In this document: in pieces, positions 27,564 to 36,659 of the stretch | How the letters are laid out: each line of letters starts with the position of its first letter | How positions within the stretch are numbered: the stretch's first letter is position 1 | DNA from: Rhizobium rosettiformans W3 | Lineage (GTDB): Bacteria; Pseudomonadota; Alphaproteobacteria; Rhizobiales; Rhizobiaceae | Direction: 5' to 3' | Length of the DNA stretch: 64,000 nt | Assembly: GCF_004912135.1 (NCBI RefSeq) | Contig: NZ_STGU01000007.1 | Span: 186,001 to 250,000 of the forward strand | Program-made: the position numbers and the translations under genes | Notes under the pieces: generated by a model | The model's input: only the letters and a program-made list of their open reading frames with translations | The model's database searches: none | Told to the model about the DNA's origin: nothing

Positions 27564-28031
27564 TCAGAGGGCCTGCGCTGCCTTCAACACGGCCTCGGCA
27601 TGGCCGGGAACCTTCACCTTGCGCCAGACTTCGGCAACCTTGCCCGCTTTGTCGATCAGGAAGGTCGAGCGCTCAACGCCCATGTAGGTCTTGCCGTACA
27701 TGCTCTTTTCCTTCCAGACGCCATAGGCTTCGAGCGCCTTGTGTTCCTCGTCGGCCGCGAGCACGACGGAGAGGTTATGCTTGGCGGCGAACTTATCGTG
27801 GCTCTTCACCGAATCGGGCGACACCCCGATGACGGTCGCGCCGAGCTTCTCGAACTCGCCGGCGAGGCCCGAGAAATCGATGGCTTCTGTCGTGCAGCCG
27901 CTCGTGTCGTCCTTCGGATAGAAGTAGAGAACCACCGGTTTTCCGGCGAAATCGGAAAGGGAAATCGTGCCTCCGCCGTTGCGGGGCAGGGAGAAATCGG
28001 GGGCCATGTCCCCTGCAGTCAAATCCGTCAT
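27564..28031 (-). CDS. bcp: Bcp/PrxQ-type thiol peroxidase with a single cysteine
   Basis: 155 aa thioredoxin-fold peroxiredoxin. The peroxidatic cysteine is C46 in KDDTSGCTTEAID, and the N-terminal APDFSLPRNGGGTISLSDF is typical. E. coli Bcp has a second cysteine five residues later; here that position is isoleucine and the protein has no other cysteine, so it should be a 1-Cys enzyme needing an external thiol. The ATG at 28031 gives the normal N-terminus. Cotranscribed with the DUF455 gene and divergent from the large AsmA-like gene. Confidence 0.93.
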   Translation of the reverse strand: MTDLTAGDMAPDFSLPRNGGGTISLSDFAGKPVVLYFYPKDDTSGCTTEAIDFSGLAGEFEKLGATVIGVSPDSVKSHDKFAAKHNLSVVLAADEEHKALEAYGVWKEKSMYGKTYMGVERSTFLIDKAGKVAEVWRKVKVPGHAEAVLKAAQAL

Positions 28032-28153
28032 GGGATAACCTTTCTTTTGCCCGTTTTGTGGGTGATTGTGGGCGTCATCGATATATAGTCCGCTCCGCAG
28101 TCGTCCAGAGCGACTTGTTAGCGGCATCGATCGACGGAGACAATCACCAGGAC

Positions 28154-31100
28154 ATGTCGGAGATCCGGGGCGAAAAGCTACGGTTTCGCAAGCGGGACAT
28201 CGTACCCTTGCATGCTCTTCCGTCTGCCCAGGCCGAGGATCCCTTGATCGTGCATTGTCCGCCGCCGAAGCGGTCCTTGCTCCGTCGATTTTCGCGGGTT
28301 CTTGCGGGCTTTGCCGGGCTCTGGCTCATCGTGTTTTTTGCCGTCTACGCGGTCGTCGAGAGCGGCACACTCGATGCGGCACTCGCCCAGCGGGCGCAAA
28401 CGGTTCTCAACAATGCGCTCGGTCCGAAATTCTCCGCCGAAATCGGCGGCACCGAGGTCCGGTTCTCCAACAATCTGGAACTGACCGTCGAGGCGCGGGA
28501 CGTCACGCTGCATGAGCAGGCTGGCGGTCAGCGGGTGGCGCTGACAAATTCCGTTCGCTTCATCGTCGAACCGCTGGCGCTGTTCGGTGGTCGCTTCTCG
28601 ATACGCGAAGTGGTCAGCGAAGGCATCAATCTCGACGCGACCGTGCTGCCCAAGGGCAAGCCGATCGATCTCACCAACTGGCGCGTCGATCAGGTGCCGG
28701 CGCGACTGACGGATGCTTTTGCAGAGCTCGACCGGCTGCAGGGCTTCATTGCCCGGGGCGGCCTCGATCGGATGCGGCTGGCGGGGTTGGAGATCGCCTC
28801 CACCAGCGCAAGCGGAAGACCGCTGACGATCGCCATCGACGATGTCGTGCTGGAGCGCGGTGATGACGATTCCCTTTCGATCTTCGGCGCGGTTTCCGTC
28901 AACGGGCAGCAGACAGAGCTCACGGCGCTCACCACCAATGTCGGTGGCCGTGCCGAGACGCTGACGATGCGGGTTGCCGATATCCGGGTCACGCCCTTCC
29001 TCCTGCGCCGCTCGAGCACGGGCGAAGCGCGCCAGGGGATCGAAGGCTCGGCGGAACTCCTTCTCAATGCGCGGCGCGCCGATGGCAGCCAGGCAGCTGC
29101 CATTTCGCTCGGCATCAACATGCAGAACGGTGGCTTCTACTCCGACGGCCAGCGGCAGGACCTCACCGATGCCAGACTGAAGTTCTCCTATGACTTTGCC
29201 AAGGACACGATCGAGCTTGCCGATTCGGTGGCGCGGTTTAGCGAAACCGTCTTCCCGCTGTCCGGTGGCATCATCGATCTCGACCGGCTTCCGGAAGGGC
29301 CAAATTTCGGCAAGGGCTTCGGCATCGATCTCGTGGTCAACGACGGCAAGGCCAATGTGCCGGCAGCCGGAGAGACGCCCTTTCCCTTCTTCATGAAAGG
29401 CTATGGCCGTTATCTCGTTGCCGAAAACATGCTGCAGCTCGACACGCTCGATGTCTCGACGCCGAGCGGCAACATGGCCGGCAAGTTGCAGGTGCGCTTT
29501 GGTGGCACCGGTCCGGAGATCCGGTTTAAAGCCGGCGTGCAGAACATGCGCACAACCGTAGTCAAGCAGCTGTGGCCCTATTGGATCGCATCAAAGCCGC
29601 GGCAATGGGTGCTCGAAAACCTCTATGGCGGCGTCATTCCGAGCGGCACGATCGATGTCTTCATCCCGCAGAACCGTCTCTCGATCGACCCGAAGCCCGT
29701 GCGCCTCAATGCGGATGAGTTGAAGATCGGCTTCGATCTCGAAGATGCGCGCCTGAACCTGACAGGTGAATTGCCGCCGTTGCGCGATCTCTATGGCCGG
29801 TTCGACATGGTGGGCGAGCGGGTGGATGTCGATATCCGCTCGGCCGGGTCTTTCTTCCCGTCCGGCCGGATGGTCAAGCTGGAGCGCGGCCGGCTTGTTC
29901 TGCAGGACGCCTACGAAAAGCCGCTGATGGCCGATCTCGACCTTGATGTCAGTGGTGCGGCCGATGCCGTTGCCGAACTCGTCTCGTTCAAGCCGATCGA
30001 GGCGCTGAGGGTCGTCGACTTCAAGCCCGACGACTTTTCCGGCCAGGTGCGCGGTCAGGCCAAGATCCGCCTCGGGCTCGTGCCCGATCAGGGGCCGCCC
30101 GACCCCGTCTGGAATGCGGAGGTCGATCTTGAGGACGTCGACATATCGAAGCCCTTCGACGGACGCCAGATCGCCGATGTCTCGGGCAAGCTCTCCGTCG
30201 ACATGGCAAGCGCCAGGCTCGATGCCGAGGCCCGCATCGACGATGTGCCGATGGAGATCGAACTCACCGAACCGATCCGCAAGGGTGAAGGAGAGGTCAA
30301 CCGCGAACGGGTGGTGACCGCGACGCTCGACAACGCCATGCGCGAAAAGCTGGTGCCCGGACTTGACGAGATCATCAATGGCCCGCTGAAGGTCGAGTTG
30401 CGGCGCCTGGACGAGACACGCCAGTCGGTGTCCGTCGATTTGCGCTCGGCGACCCTCACCATCCCGTGGGTGGGCTGGGCCAAGGGCCAAGGCATCGGTG
30501 CGACAGCGAAATTTGAACTGTCGAAGAGTGGTGATCTGTCGCTGATCGAGAAGTTCGAGCTCGCCGGTGACGGCTTCGGTGCCAGCGGCAAGATTTCCGC
30601 TGACGATTCGGGGCTCGTGGCTGCCGATCTCTCACGCGTGCGCCTGTCGCCGGAAGATGAGGTTGCGCTCACGGTTCGACTGTCCAAGGGTGTCTATTCG
30701 GTCGTTGCGAATGGCCGCGCTTTCGACGCGCGTTCGGTGCTCAACACCTTGCACGGCCCGGCCGGGGGCGGTGAAGCGGCCAAGTCGCGGACGTCTCTCA
30801 GGATCGAGGGGCGGTTCGACCGCGTGCTCGGCTTCGGTGGCGAGGATCTGTCGGGCGTGTCTATTCTCTACGGCGCGTCCAGGGGCCGGGTGAGTGCCGT
30901 CGACTTTTCCGGCGTGACCCGCAGCGGCCAGGCCGTGGTTGCCAAGCTCCGCCAGCCGAACGACCTGCGCGAACTGTCGGTGACGACGAGTGACGCCGGC
31001 GCCCTGCTGCGTTTCCTCGATACCTACAAGCGTCTCGGCGGTGGTCTTGCCAATCTGAGGCTGACGGAAACACGCGAGGGTTCCTGGAGCGGCAGTCTCG

Positions 31101-31564
31101 ACCTGCGCAATTTCCAGGTCGAGAACGAAGAGCGCCTGCAGACCATCGTTTCGACGCCGACCGGTGCCGATGGGCGCAGTCTCAACACCGCCGTCCGCAG
31201 GGATATCGATGTCAGCTCGGCCCGCTTCCAGCGCGCCTTTGCGCGACTTGCCCTTGTTGACGGGACCTTGAGCGTCGAGAACGGGATCGTGCGCGGCGAG
31301 CAGATCGGTGCGACCTTCCAGGGGATCGTGCGCGACAGGTCCGGACGCATCGACCTCACCGGCACCTTCATGCCGGCCTATGGCCTGAACCGTCTGTTCG
31401 GTGAGTTGCCGGTCATCGGAGCAATCCTCGGAAACGGCCGGGATCGCGGCCTGCTCGGCATCACCTTCAAGCTCACCGGTGCTACGACGAAGCCCAATCT
31501 GGCGATCAATCCGCTGTCGATCATCGCGCCCGGCGTTTTCCGCCAGATCTTCGAATTCCGCTGA
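28154..31564 (+). CDS. Large AsmA/YhdP-like envelope protein
   Basis: 1136 aa. One membrane segment near residues 48-70 (RVLAGFAGLWLIVFFAVYAVV) is followed by a very long periplasmic region with the repeating beta-strand character of DUF3971/AsmA-C proteins; the C-terminal GTFMPAYGLNRLFGELPVIGAILG-type segment is the family's best mark. These proteins are thought to form hydrophobic grooves that carry phospholipid between inner and outer membranes. The ATG at 28154 is preferred because an upstream extension to 28058 would run through the promoter region shared with bcp. Single gene, convergent with cobK. Confidence 0.88.
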   Translation: MSEIRGEKLRFRKRDIVPLHALPSAQAEDPLIVHCPPPKRSLLRRFSRVLAGFAGLWLIVFFAVYAVVESGTLDAALAQRAQTVLNNALGPKFSAEIGGTEVRFSNNLELTVEARDVTLHEQAGGQRVALTNSVRFIVEPLALFGGRFSIREVVSEGINLDATVLPKGKPIDLTNWRVDQVPARLTDAFAELDRLQGFIARGGLDRMRLAGLEIASTSASGRPLTIAIDDVVLERGDDDSLSIFGAVSVNGQQTELTALTTNVGGRAETLTMRVADIRVTPFLLRRSSTGEARQGIEGSAELLLNARRADGSQAAAISLGINMQNGGFYSDGQRQDLTDARLKFSYDFAKDTIELADSVARFSETVFPLSGGIIDLDRLPEGPNFGKGFGIDLVVNDGKANVPAAGETPFPFFMKGYGRYLVAENMLQLDTLDVSTPSGNMAGKLQVRFGGTGPEIRFKAGVQNMRTTVVKQLWPYWIASKPRQWVLENLYGGVIPSGTIDVFIPQNRLSIDPKPVRLNADELKIGFDLEDARLNLTGELPPLRDLYGRFDMVGERVDVDIRSAGSFFPSGRMVKLERGRLVLQDAYEKPLMADLDLDVSGAADAVAELVSFKPIEALRVVDFKPDDFSGQVRGQAKIRLGLVPDQGPPDPVWNAEVDLEDVDISKPFDGRQIADVSGKLSVDMASARLDAEARIDDVPMEIELTEPIRKGEGEVNRERVVTATLDNAMREKLVPGLDEIINGPLKVELRRLDETRQSVSVDLRSATLTIPWVGWAKGQGIGATAKFELSKSGDLSLIEKFELAGDGFGASGKISADDSGLVAADLSRVRLSPEDEVALTVRLSKGVYSVVANGRAFDARSVLNTLHGPAGGGEAAKSRTSLRIEGRFDRVLGFGGEDLSGVSILYGASRGRVSAVDFSGVTRSGQAVVAKLRQPNDLRELSVTTSDAGALLRFLDTYKRLGGGLANLRLTETREGSWSGSLDLRNFQVENEERLQTIVSTPTGADGRSLNTAVRRDIDVSSARFQRAFARLALVDGTLSVENGIVRGEQIGATFQGIVRDRSGRIDLTGTFMPAYGLNRLFGELPVIGAILGNGRDRGLLGITFKLTGATTKPNLAINPLSIIAPGVFRQIFEFR

Positions 31565-31576
31565 GCGTCAGCGGTT

Positions 31577-32266
31577 CTATTCGCGCTCCAGCATGATGAC
31601 CGGCAGTGCCAGGCGCCGCGCCGCGATAATCTTGGCATAGCCGCCGGGGCCACCGGAATTGCGGCAGACGAGATGGGTGATCCCATGGGCGCTGAAGAGA
31701 TCGGCCTCGCGATCCGGATCGCTGGCGGGCTTGCCCAAGACAAGCACGTGATCCGAGAAAGCGAGGGGCGTCTCTGGCGGATCGACCATCCTGATGACGA
31801 AGCGGCAATCGTGGCGCGCGCTAAAGGCGTCGAGATACTGACGCCCGAGCGCGAGAAAGACCGTAGCACCCGGTGGCAAGGCTTCGGCCGCCGCGTCGAG
31901 TGTTGCCACCGCCTTCCATCGGTCGCCGGGTTGCTTCTGCCAGCGGGGTCTCAGCCGTTGCTCGAGCGGAATGCCTGATAAGGCGGATGCCTTGATGGCG
32001 TTTTCGCTGATGCGTCTGGCGAAGGGATGCGTGGCGTCGATCAGTCTGTCGAAGCCTTCTTCCCGGAGATAGGTGGCGAGGCCTTCCGCTCCGCCGAAGC
32101 CACCGATCCGTACCGAACCTTCCGGCTGCACCGGATCGATTGTCCGGCCGGCAAGCGACGTCGTCACATCGTGGCCTTCTCTGACCAGGGTTTCGGCGAG
32201 CTCACGTGCCTCGACCGTGCCACCGAGGATCAGGATTTTTTGCTGTGCCGGACGATCACTTTGCAT
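31577..32266 (-). CDS. cobK: Precorrin-6A reductase
   Basis: 229 aa; reduces precorrin-6A with NADPH in corrin ring synthesis. Family marks: ILILGGTVEARELAETLV at the N-terminus, LIDATHPFARRISENA, FLALGRQYLDAF and LVCRNSGGPGGYAKI. The ATG at 32266 overlaps the end of cbiD by 11 bases, so the two are a coupled minus-strand unit divergent from cobA. Confidence 0.95.
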   Translation of the reverse strand: MQSDRPAQQKILILGGTVEARELAETLVREGHDVTTSLAGRTIDPVQPEGSVRIGGFGGAEGLATYLREEGFDRLIDATHPFARRISENAIKASALSGIPLEQRLRPRWQKQPGDRWKAVATLDAAAEALPPGATVFLALGRQYLDAFSARHDCRFVIRMVDPPETPLAFSDHVLVLGKPASDPDREADLFSAHGITHLVCRNSGGPGGYAKIIAARRLALPVIMLERE

Positions 32267-33395
32267 GGGCGATGATCGTGCCCTTGCGGTCGGTGACGAG
32301 GATATCGACGCTGACGCCGCTGTCCCGCAGGACGCCTTCAGCTGTCTTTTTGGCCGTCTCAGCCACAGCCTTTGCAATGTCGATGCCGGCGGCCGTCATG
32401 ATCTCGAGCGCCTCCATCGCCGTGTTCGCGCTTTCCACAGCACCCCGCTCGTGCTCTCGAAGCGATGCCGCGCAGGGGAGGGACAAGTAGAACCCGTTGT
32501 CGACCTGGCTGCGGGAGGAATGGAGATCAAGCGCGCCCTGGGCGAGTTTGGACATCTTGGCAAAGCCGCCAGCGATCGTCAGACGGGGAACGGGATGACT
32601 GCGCAGATATTTGAGGAGCCCTCCGGCAAAGTCCCCCATGTCGATCAAGGCGCCATCAGGCAGGCGGTGAAAGTTTTGCGCCGCCTTTTCGGATGTCGAG
32701 CCGGTGGCCCCGAGCAGATGGGTCAGCCCCTCGGCCCGCGCCACGTCGATGCCCCGGTGGATCGAATGGATCCAGGCCGCGCAGGAGAAGGGATGCACCA
32801 CGCCCGTGGTGCCGAGAATGGAAATGCCGCCCAGTATGCCGAGCCGCGGGTTCCAGGTGCTCTGGGCGATCGTCTCTCCGCCGGGCACGGAAATTCTGAT
32901 CTCCACGTCCGGCGACACCCGATGTTCTTGCGCAAGTGCCTCGATTTCGGCTGTCATCATCGCCCGGGGTACGGGATTGATCGCGGCCTCACCCACGGCG
33001 ATCGGCAGGCCGGCCTTGGTGACCGTGCCGACACCGTCGCCGGCCACAAAGCGGATGCCGCTTCCGGGAGGCAGGCGTTTGACCGACGCGATTACGGTGG
33101 CGCCATGGGTCACATCCGGATCATCCCCCGCATCCTTCACGATGCCAGCATAGGCGCTCTCACCGTCGAAGCCTTCTCGGGCAAGCGCGAAGGCCGGCGT
33201 TTCGCCTTTCGGCAGGGTGATGGAGACCGGATCCGGGAACTTTCCGGTGAGAAGAGCCGTAAAGGCCGCCTTGGTTGCCGCGGTCGCACAGGCACCCGTG
33301 GTCCAGCCATTGCGCAGCAAGGCAGCGCCCTCCGGCTTCTCCAGCCGCTGGGTCTCCACAGCATCTTTCGCGTCCGGTCGCTTGGCGTCGCTCAT
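32256..33395 (-). CDS. cbiD: Cobalt-precorrin-5B C1-methyltransferase, CbiD type
   Basis: 379 aa. The N-terminal LRNGWTTGACATAATKAAFTALL is the CbiD signature, followed by GDDPDVTHGATVIASV and GGISILGTTGVVHPFS. It transfers a methyl group to C-1 of the corrin. The CbiD type is used here although the neighbouring genes carry the aerobic-pathway names; CobF, the classical aerobic counterpart, is not in the window. The ATG at 33395 is used because upstream residues are outside the family. Overlaps cobK. Confidence 0.93.
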   Translation of the reverse strand: MSDAKRPDAKDAVETQRLEKPEGAALLRNGWTTGACATAATKAAFTALLTGKFPDPVSITLPKGETPAFALAREGFDGESAYAGIVKDAGDDPDVTHGATVIASVKRLPPGSGIRFVAGDGVGTVTKAGLPIAVGEAAINPVPRAMMTAEIEALAQEHRVSPDVEIRISVPGGETIAQSTWNPRLGILGGISILGTTGVVHPFSCAAWIHSIHRGIDVARAEGLTHLLGATGSTSEKAAQNFHRLPDGALIDMGDFAGGLLKYLRSHPVPRLTIAGGFAKMSKLAQGALDLHSSRSQVDNGFYLSLPCAASLREHERGAVESANTAMEALEIMTAAGIDIAKAVAETAKKTAEGVLRDSGVSVDILVTDRKGTIIAHAK

Positions 33396-33502
33396 GGCTC
33401 GCTTATAGGCGAGGCGGCTGCCGGGCGAAAGGCGGATGACGCTTGCCAGCATACGGAAAGCCGCATCTCGGAATTGCAATTTTGCCGCACGGGGCCTAGA
33501 CC

Positions 33503-34360
33503 ATGAGCATGAGTGACACGACGCGTCTAGCCCTGCCCACGAGCCTGCCGGCAATCCAGCCCGGCCATGTGTGGCTGGCCGGTGCCGGCCCCGGGGATCC
33601 CGGCCTTTTGACGCTGCTGGCAGCCAAGGGCCTGTCGGAAGCCGATGTCATCGTGCATGACGCGCTCGTCAACGAAGACTGCCTCAAGCTCGCCCGGACC
33701 GGTGCCGTGCTCGAATATGCCGGCAAGCGGGGTGGCAAACCCTCCGCCAAGCAACGTGACATTTCGCTTCGGCTGGTCGAGCTTGCCAAGGCCGGCCATC
33801 GGGTCCTGCGCCTCAAGGGTGGCGATCCCTTCGTCTTCGGACGTGGCGGCGAAGAGGCGCTGACGCTGATCGAACACAATGTGCCCTTCCGCATCGTGCC
33901 CGGCATTACCGCCGGCATCGGCGGCTTGGCCTATGCCGGGATCCCGGTGACCCATCGTGAGGTCAACCACGCGGTCACCTTCCTCACCGGACATGATTCC
34001 TCCGGGGTCGTGCCGGATCGGATCGACTGGCATGCGATCGGTCGCGGCTCCCCTGTTATCGTCATGTATATGGCGATGAAACATATGGGGCAGATTGCCG
34101 CCAACCTGATGGCGGCCGGCCGGCGTGCCGAAGAGGCGGTTGCCTTCGTCTGCAATGCCGCCACGCCGGAGCAGACAGTGCTCGAAACCACGCTCGGCCG
34201 TGCCGAGGCCGACATGCTGGCAGCCGGCATCGAACCTCCGGCAATCGTCGTCATCGGCGAAGTCGTGCGTCTGAGGCCCTCGCTGGACTGGCTCGGCGCC
34301 TTGTCGGGACGCAAGCTGCTGCCGGATCCCTTTGCGGTGGAGCGGAAAGACACGGCATGA
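33503..34360 (+). CDS. cobA: Uroporphyrinogen-III C-methyltransferase
   Basis: 285 aa SUMT; methylates uroporphyrinogen III at C-2 and C-7 with SAM to give precorrin-2, the first committed step to cobalamin. Signatures VWLAGAGPGDPGLLTLLAAKGL, RLKGGDPFVFGRGGEE and VPGITAGIGG are clear. There is no fused CysG oxidase domain, so this is the CobA rather than the siroheme type. First gene of the plus-strand run; overlaps cobB by four bases. Confidence 0.95.
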   Translation: MSMSDTTRLALPTSLPAIQPGHVWLAGAGPGDPGLLTLLAAKGLSEADVIVHDALVNEDCLKLARTGAVLEYAGKRGGKPSAKQRDISLRLVELAKAGHRVLRLKGGDPFVFGRGGEEALTLIEHNVPFRIVPGITAGIGGLAYAGIPVTHREVNHAVTFLTGHDSSGVVPDRIDWHAIGRGSPVIVMYMAMKHMGQIAANLMAAGRRAEEAVAFVCNAATPEQTVLETTLGRAEADMLAAGIEPPAIVVIGEVVRLRPSLDWLGALSGRKLLPDPFAVERKDTA

Positions 34361-35661
34361 GCGGTTTGATGATCGCCGCGCCGGCTTCCGGGTCGGGCAA
34401 GACGGTGGTGACGCTCGGCCTGATGCGTGCGCTGCGGCGACGGGGTGTTGCGGTGGCGCCAGGCAAGGCCGGACCCGATTATATCGACCCGGCCTTTCAC
34501 GCAGCCGCCAGTGGCGCCTCCTGCTTCAACTTCGACCCCTGGGCCATGCGGCCAAATTTTCTCAGGTCCCAGGCCGAGCGCTGCTCGATAAACGGTACAA
34601 TGATCATCGAAGCGATGATGGGCCTGTTCGACGGTGCGGCCGACGGCGGCGGCAGTGCCGCGGATCTGGCGGCTCTGTTGTCGCTGCCGGTCGTGCTCGT
34701 CGTCGACTGCGCGCGCACGTCCCAGTCCGTCGCGGCTCTCGTCACCGGTTTTGCGCGGTTTCGTCCTGATGTGCGTGTCGCCGGCGTGATCCTCAACCGG
34801 GTGGGCAGCGATCGGCACGAGACGATGCTGCGGTCTGCGATGGCTCAGACGGAGATAGCCGTTCTCGGTTGTCTCCGAAGCGATCCCGCGCTCGCACTGC
34901 CAGAGCGTCATCTTGGGCTTGTTCAGGCGGGCGAGCATGGCGCGTTGGAGGTATTCATCGAGCACGCAGCCGATGCCGTCGAGAAGGGCATCGATCTCGA
35001 CACGCTGATTCAGCTTGCGGGCCAGAGCGCCGCGGCTTCTCCCTCAGCAGCGGTTGCCGGCCTCTTGCCGCTCGGGCAGCGGATTGCAGTGGCCCGTGAC
35101 ATCGCCTTTGCCTTTTCCTATCCGCACCTCATCGAAAGCTGGCGGGCGCAGGGGGCTGAGATATCCTTCTTCTCGCCGCTGGCCGACGAGGCCCCACACG
35201 CTGACGCCGATGCCGTCTATCTGCCGGGCGGTTACCCGGAGCTGCATGCGGGTAGGCTGGCAGCTGCGGCAGATTTCCATGCTGGCATGCTCGCAGCGGC
35301 CGAGCGTGGCGTCACGATCTATGGCGAGTGCGGGGGCTATATGGTGCTGGGCGAAGGCCTGATCGATGCCAGTGGTGCGCGGCACGGGATGCTCGGCCTG
35401 CTGCCACTCGTCACCAGCTACGCCGCCCGCAAGCGCCATCTCGGCTATCGGCGTCTGACATCACTGGCGCCGGATCTCTTTGCCGGTGCCTTCACCGCGC
35501 ATGAGTTCCACTACTCGAGCGTCGTCTCCGAGGGTTCAGTCGACCGTCTCTTCGCCGCCGAGGATGCGCTCGGTGAGCCGCTGGGCTCTGTCGGTCTGCG
35601 CCGTGGTTCGATCGCCGGGTCTTACATGCATCTGATCGACATCGCCGGAGAGAGCCGATGA
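34357..35661 (+). CDS. cobB: Cobyrinic/hydrogenobyrinic acid a,c-diamide synthase
   Basis: 434 aa. The N-terminal dethiobiotin-synthetase-like domain has the P-loop APASGSGKTVV at about 8-18; the C-terminal glutamine amidotransferase domain (about 240-434) has its cysteine in YGECGGYMVLGEGL. Amidates the a and c side chains of the corrin ring. Coupled to cobA and cobC by ATGA overlaps. Confidence 0.95.
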   Translation: MSGLMIAAPASGSGKTVVTLGLMRALRRRGVAVAPGKAGPDYIDPAFHAAASGASCFNFDPWAMRPNFLRSQAERCSINGTMIIEAMMGLFDGAADGGGSAADLAALLSLPVVLVVDCARTSQSVAALVTGFARFRPDVRVAGVILNRVGSDRHETMLRSAMAQTEIAVLGCLRSDPALALPERHLGLVQAGEHGALEVFIEHAADAVEKGIDLDTLIQLAGQSAAASPSAAVAGLLPLGQRIAVARDIAFAFSYPHLIESWRAQGAEISFFSPLADEAPHADADAVYLPGGYPELHAGRLAAAADFHAGMLAAAERGVTIYGECGGYMVLGEGLIDASGARHGMLGLLPLVTSYAARKRHLGYRRLTSLAPDLFAGAFTAHEFHYSSVVSEGSVDRLFAAEDALGEPLGSVGLRRGSIAGSYMHLIDIAGESR

Positions 35662-36656
35662 GCGCACCGATCCAGCATGGCGGCGGGCTTGCGGCAGCGG
35701 CGGCGTTTCATGGCGGCCGGATCGAGGACTGGCTGGACCTCTCCACCGGCATCAATCCTTGCCCGCCCGATCTGCCCGCGATCCCGATGCGCGCCTGGCA
35801 CAGACTTCCCGACCTGGAGCGTGAACTGGCTGCGCGGGAGGCTGCCCGGCTGTACTATCGTTCGGGCGAGCACCTGCCTCTGCCCGTACCGGGCACACAG
35901 TCCGTCATCCAGCTGCTGCCGCGCCTTGTTCCCGCAGGCGCGCGGGTCGCCGTCGTTTCTCCGACCTATGGCGAATATGTCCGTGCTTTCACCGTGGCGG
36001 GGCTTGCCGTCGACATGGTCGATGATCTCGAGCACGTGACCGCCGAACATTGTCTCGTCGTGGTCGTGAACCCGAACAATCCGGATGGCCGGCTCCACGG
36101 CCGGGAGAGATTGCGCCGGCTCGCCGAGACGCTTGCGCGGCGGAATGGGGTGCTCGTGGTCGACGAAGCCTTCGGGGACATGCAGCCCGATCAGAGCCTC
36201 GCCGGCGACGTCAGCCCGAACCTCATTGTCTTCCGCTCGTTCGGCAAGTTCTTCGGCCTTGCCGGTGTGCGGCTGGGTTTTGTGATCGCCGATGAGCCGA
36301 TCGCTGCGCGGTTTTCCGATTGGCTCGGGCCCTGGGCCGTCTCCGGCCCCGCGCTGATCCTCGCCGAGCAACTGATGACCTCGGATACCGACATCATCGC
36401 CGACCGCATCAGACAACGCGCCCGCGCCCTGCGCGATGTTCTTGCAACGGCAGGCCTGACAATTCGCGGCGGTACCGACCTTTTCCAACTGGTCGAGGAT
36501 GCGCAGGCCGGCGACGTGCACCAGCACCTCTGCAAGCACCACATTCTGACGCGCAAGTTCGACTATCGCCCGGACTGGCTGCGTTTCGGCCTTGCTCCGG
36601 ATGAGGCGTCGGACAAGCGGTTGCTGGATGCACTCGCATCGTTTCGGAGACCCTGA
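35658..36656 (+). CDS. cobC: Threonine-phosphate decarboxylase (aminopropanol linker)
   Basis: 332 aa PLP-dependent class I/II aminotransferase fold. The N-terminus QHGGGLAAAAAFHGG and DLSTGINPCPPD identify the CobC/CobD(Salmonella) family; the PLP lysine is in SFGKFFGLAGVRLGF, and the substrate region NPNNPDGR is present. Makes the aminopropanol phosphate linker for cobinamide. Overlaps cobB and is followed three bases later by cobD. Confidence 0.94.
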   Translation: MSAPIQHGGGLAAAAAFHGGRIEDWLDLSTGINPCPPDLPAIPMRAWHRLPDLERELAAREAARLYYRSGEHLPLPVPGTQSVIQLLPRLVPAGARVAVVSPTYGEYVRAFTVAGLAVDMVDDLEHVTAEHCLVVVVNPNNPDGRLHGRERLRRLAETLARRNGVLVVDEAFGDMQPDQSLAGDVSPNLIVFRSFGKFFGLAGVRLGFVIADEPIAARFSDWLGPWAVSGPALILAEQLMTSDTDIIADRIRQRARALRDVLATAGLTIRGGTDLFQLVEDAQAGDVHQHLCKHHILTRKFDYRPDWLRFGLAPDEASDKRLLDALASFRRP

Positions 36657-36659
36657 GGC

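Noticed and set aside
29591..30490. 299-codon open frame on the minus strand
   Set aside because: Antisense to the AsmA-like gene; no motif or ribosome site.
33396..33502. Possible cobalamin riboswitch between cbiD and cobA
   Set aside because: The gap is only 107 bases, too short for the full element with its conserved core, and no B12-box-like stretch is visible.
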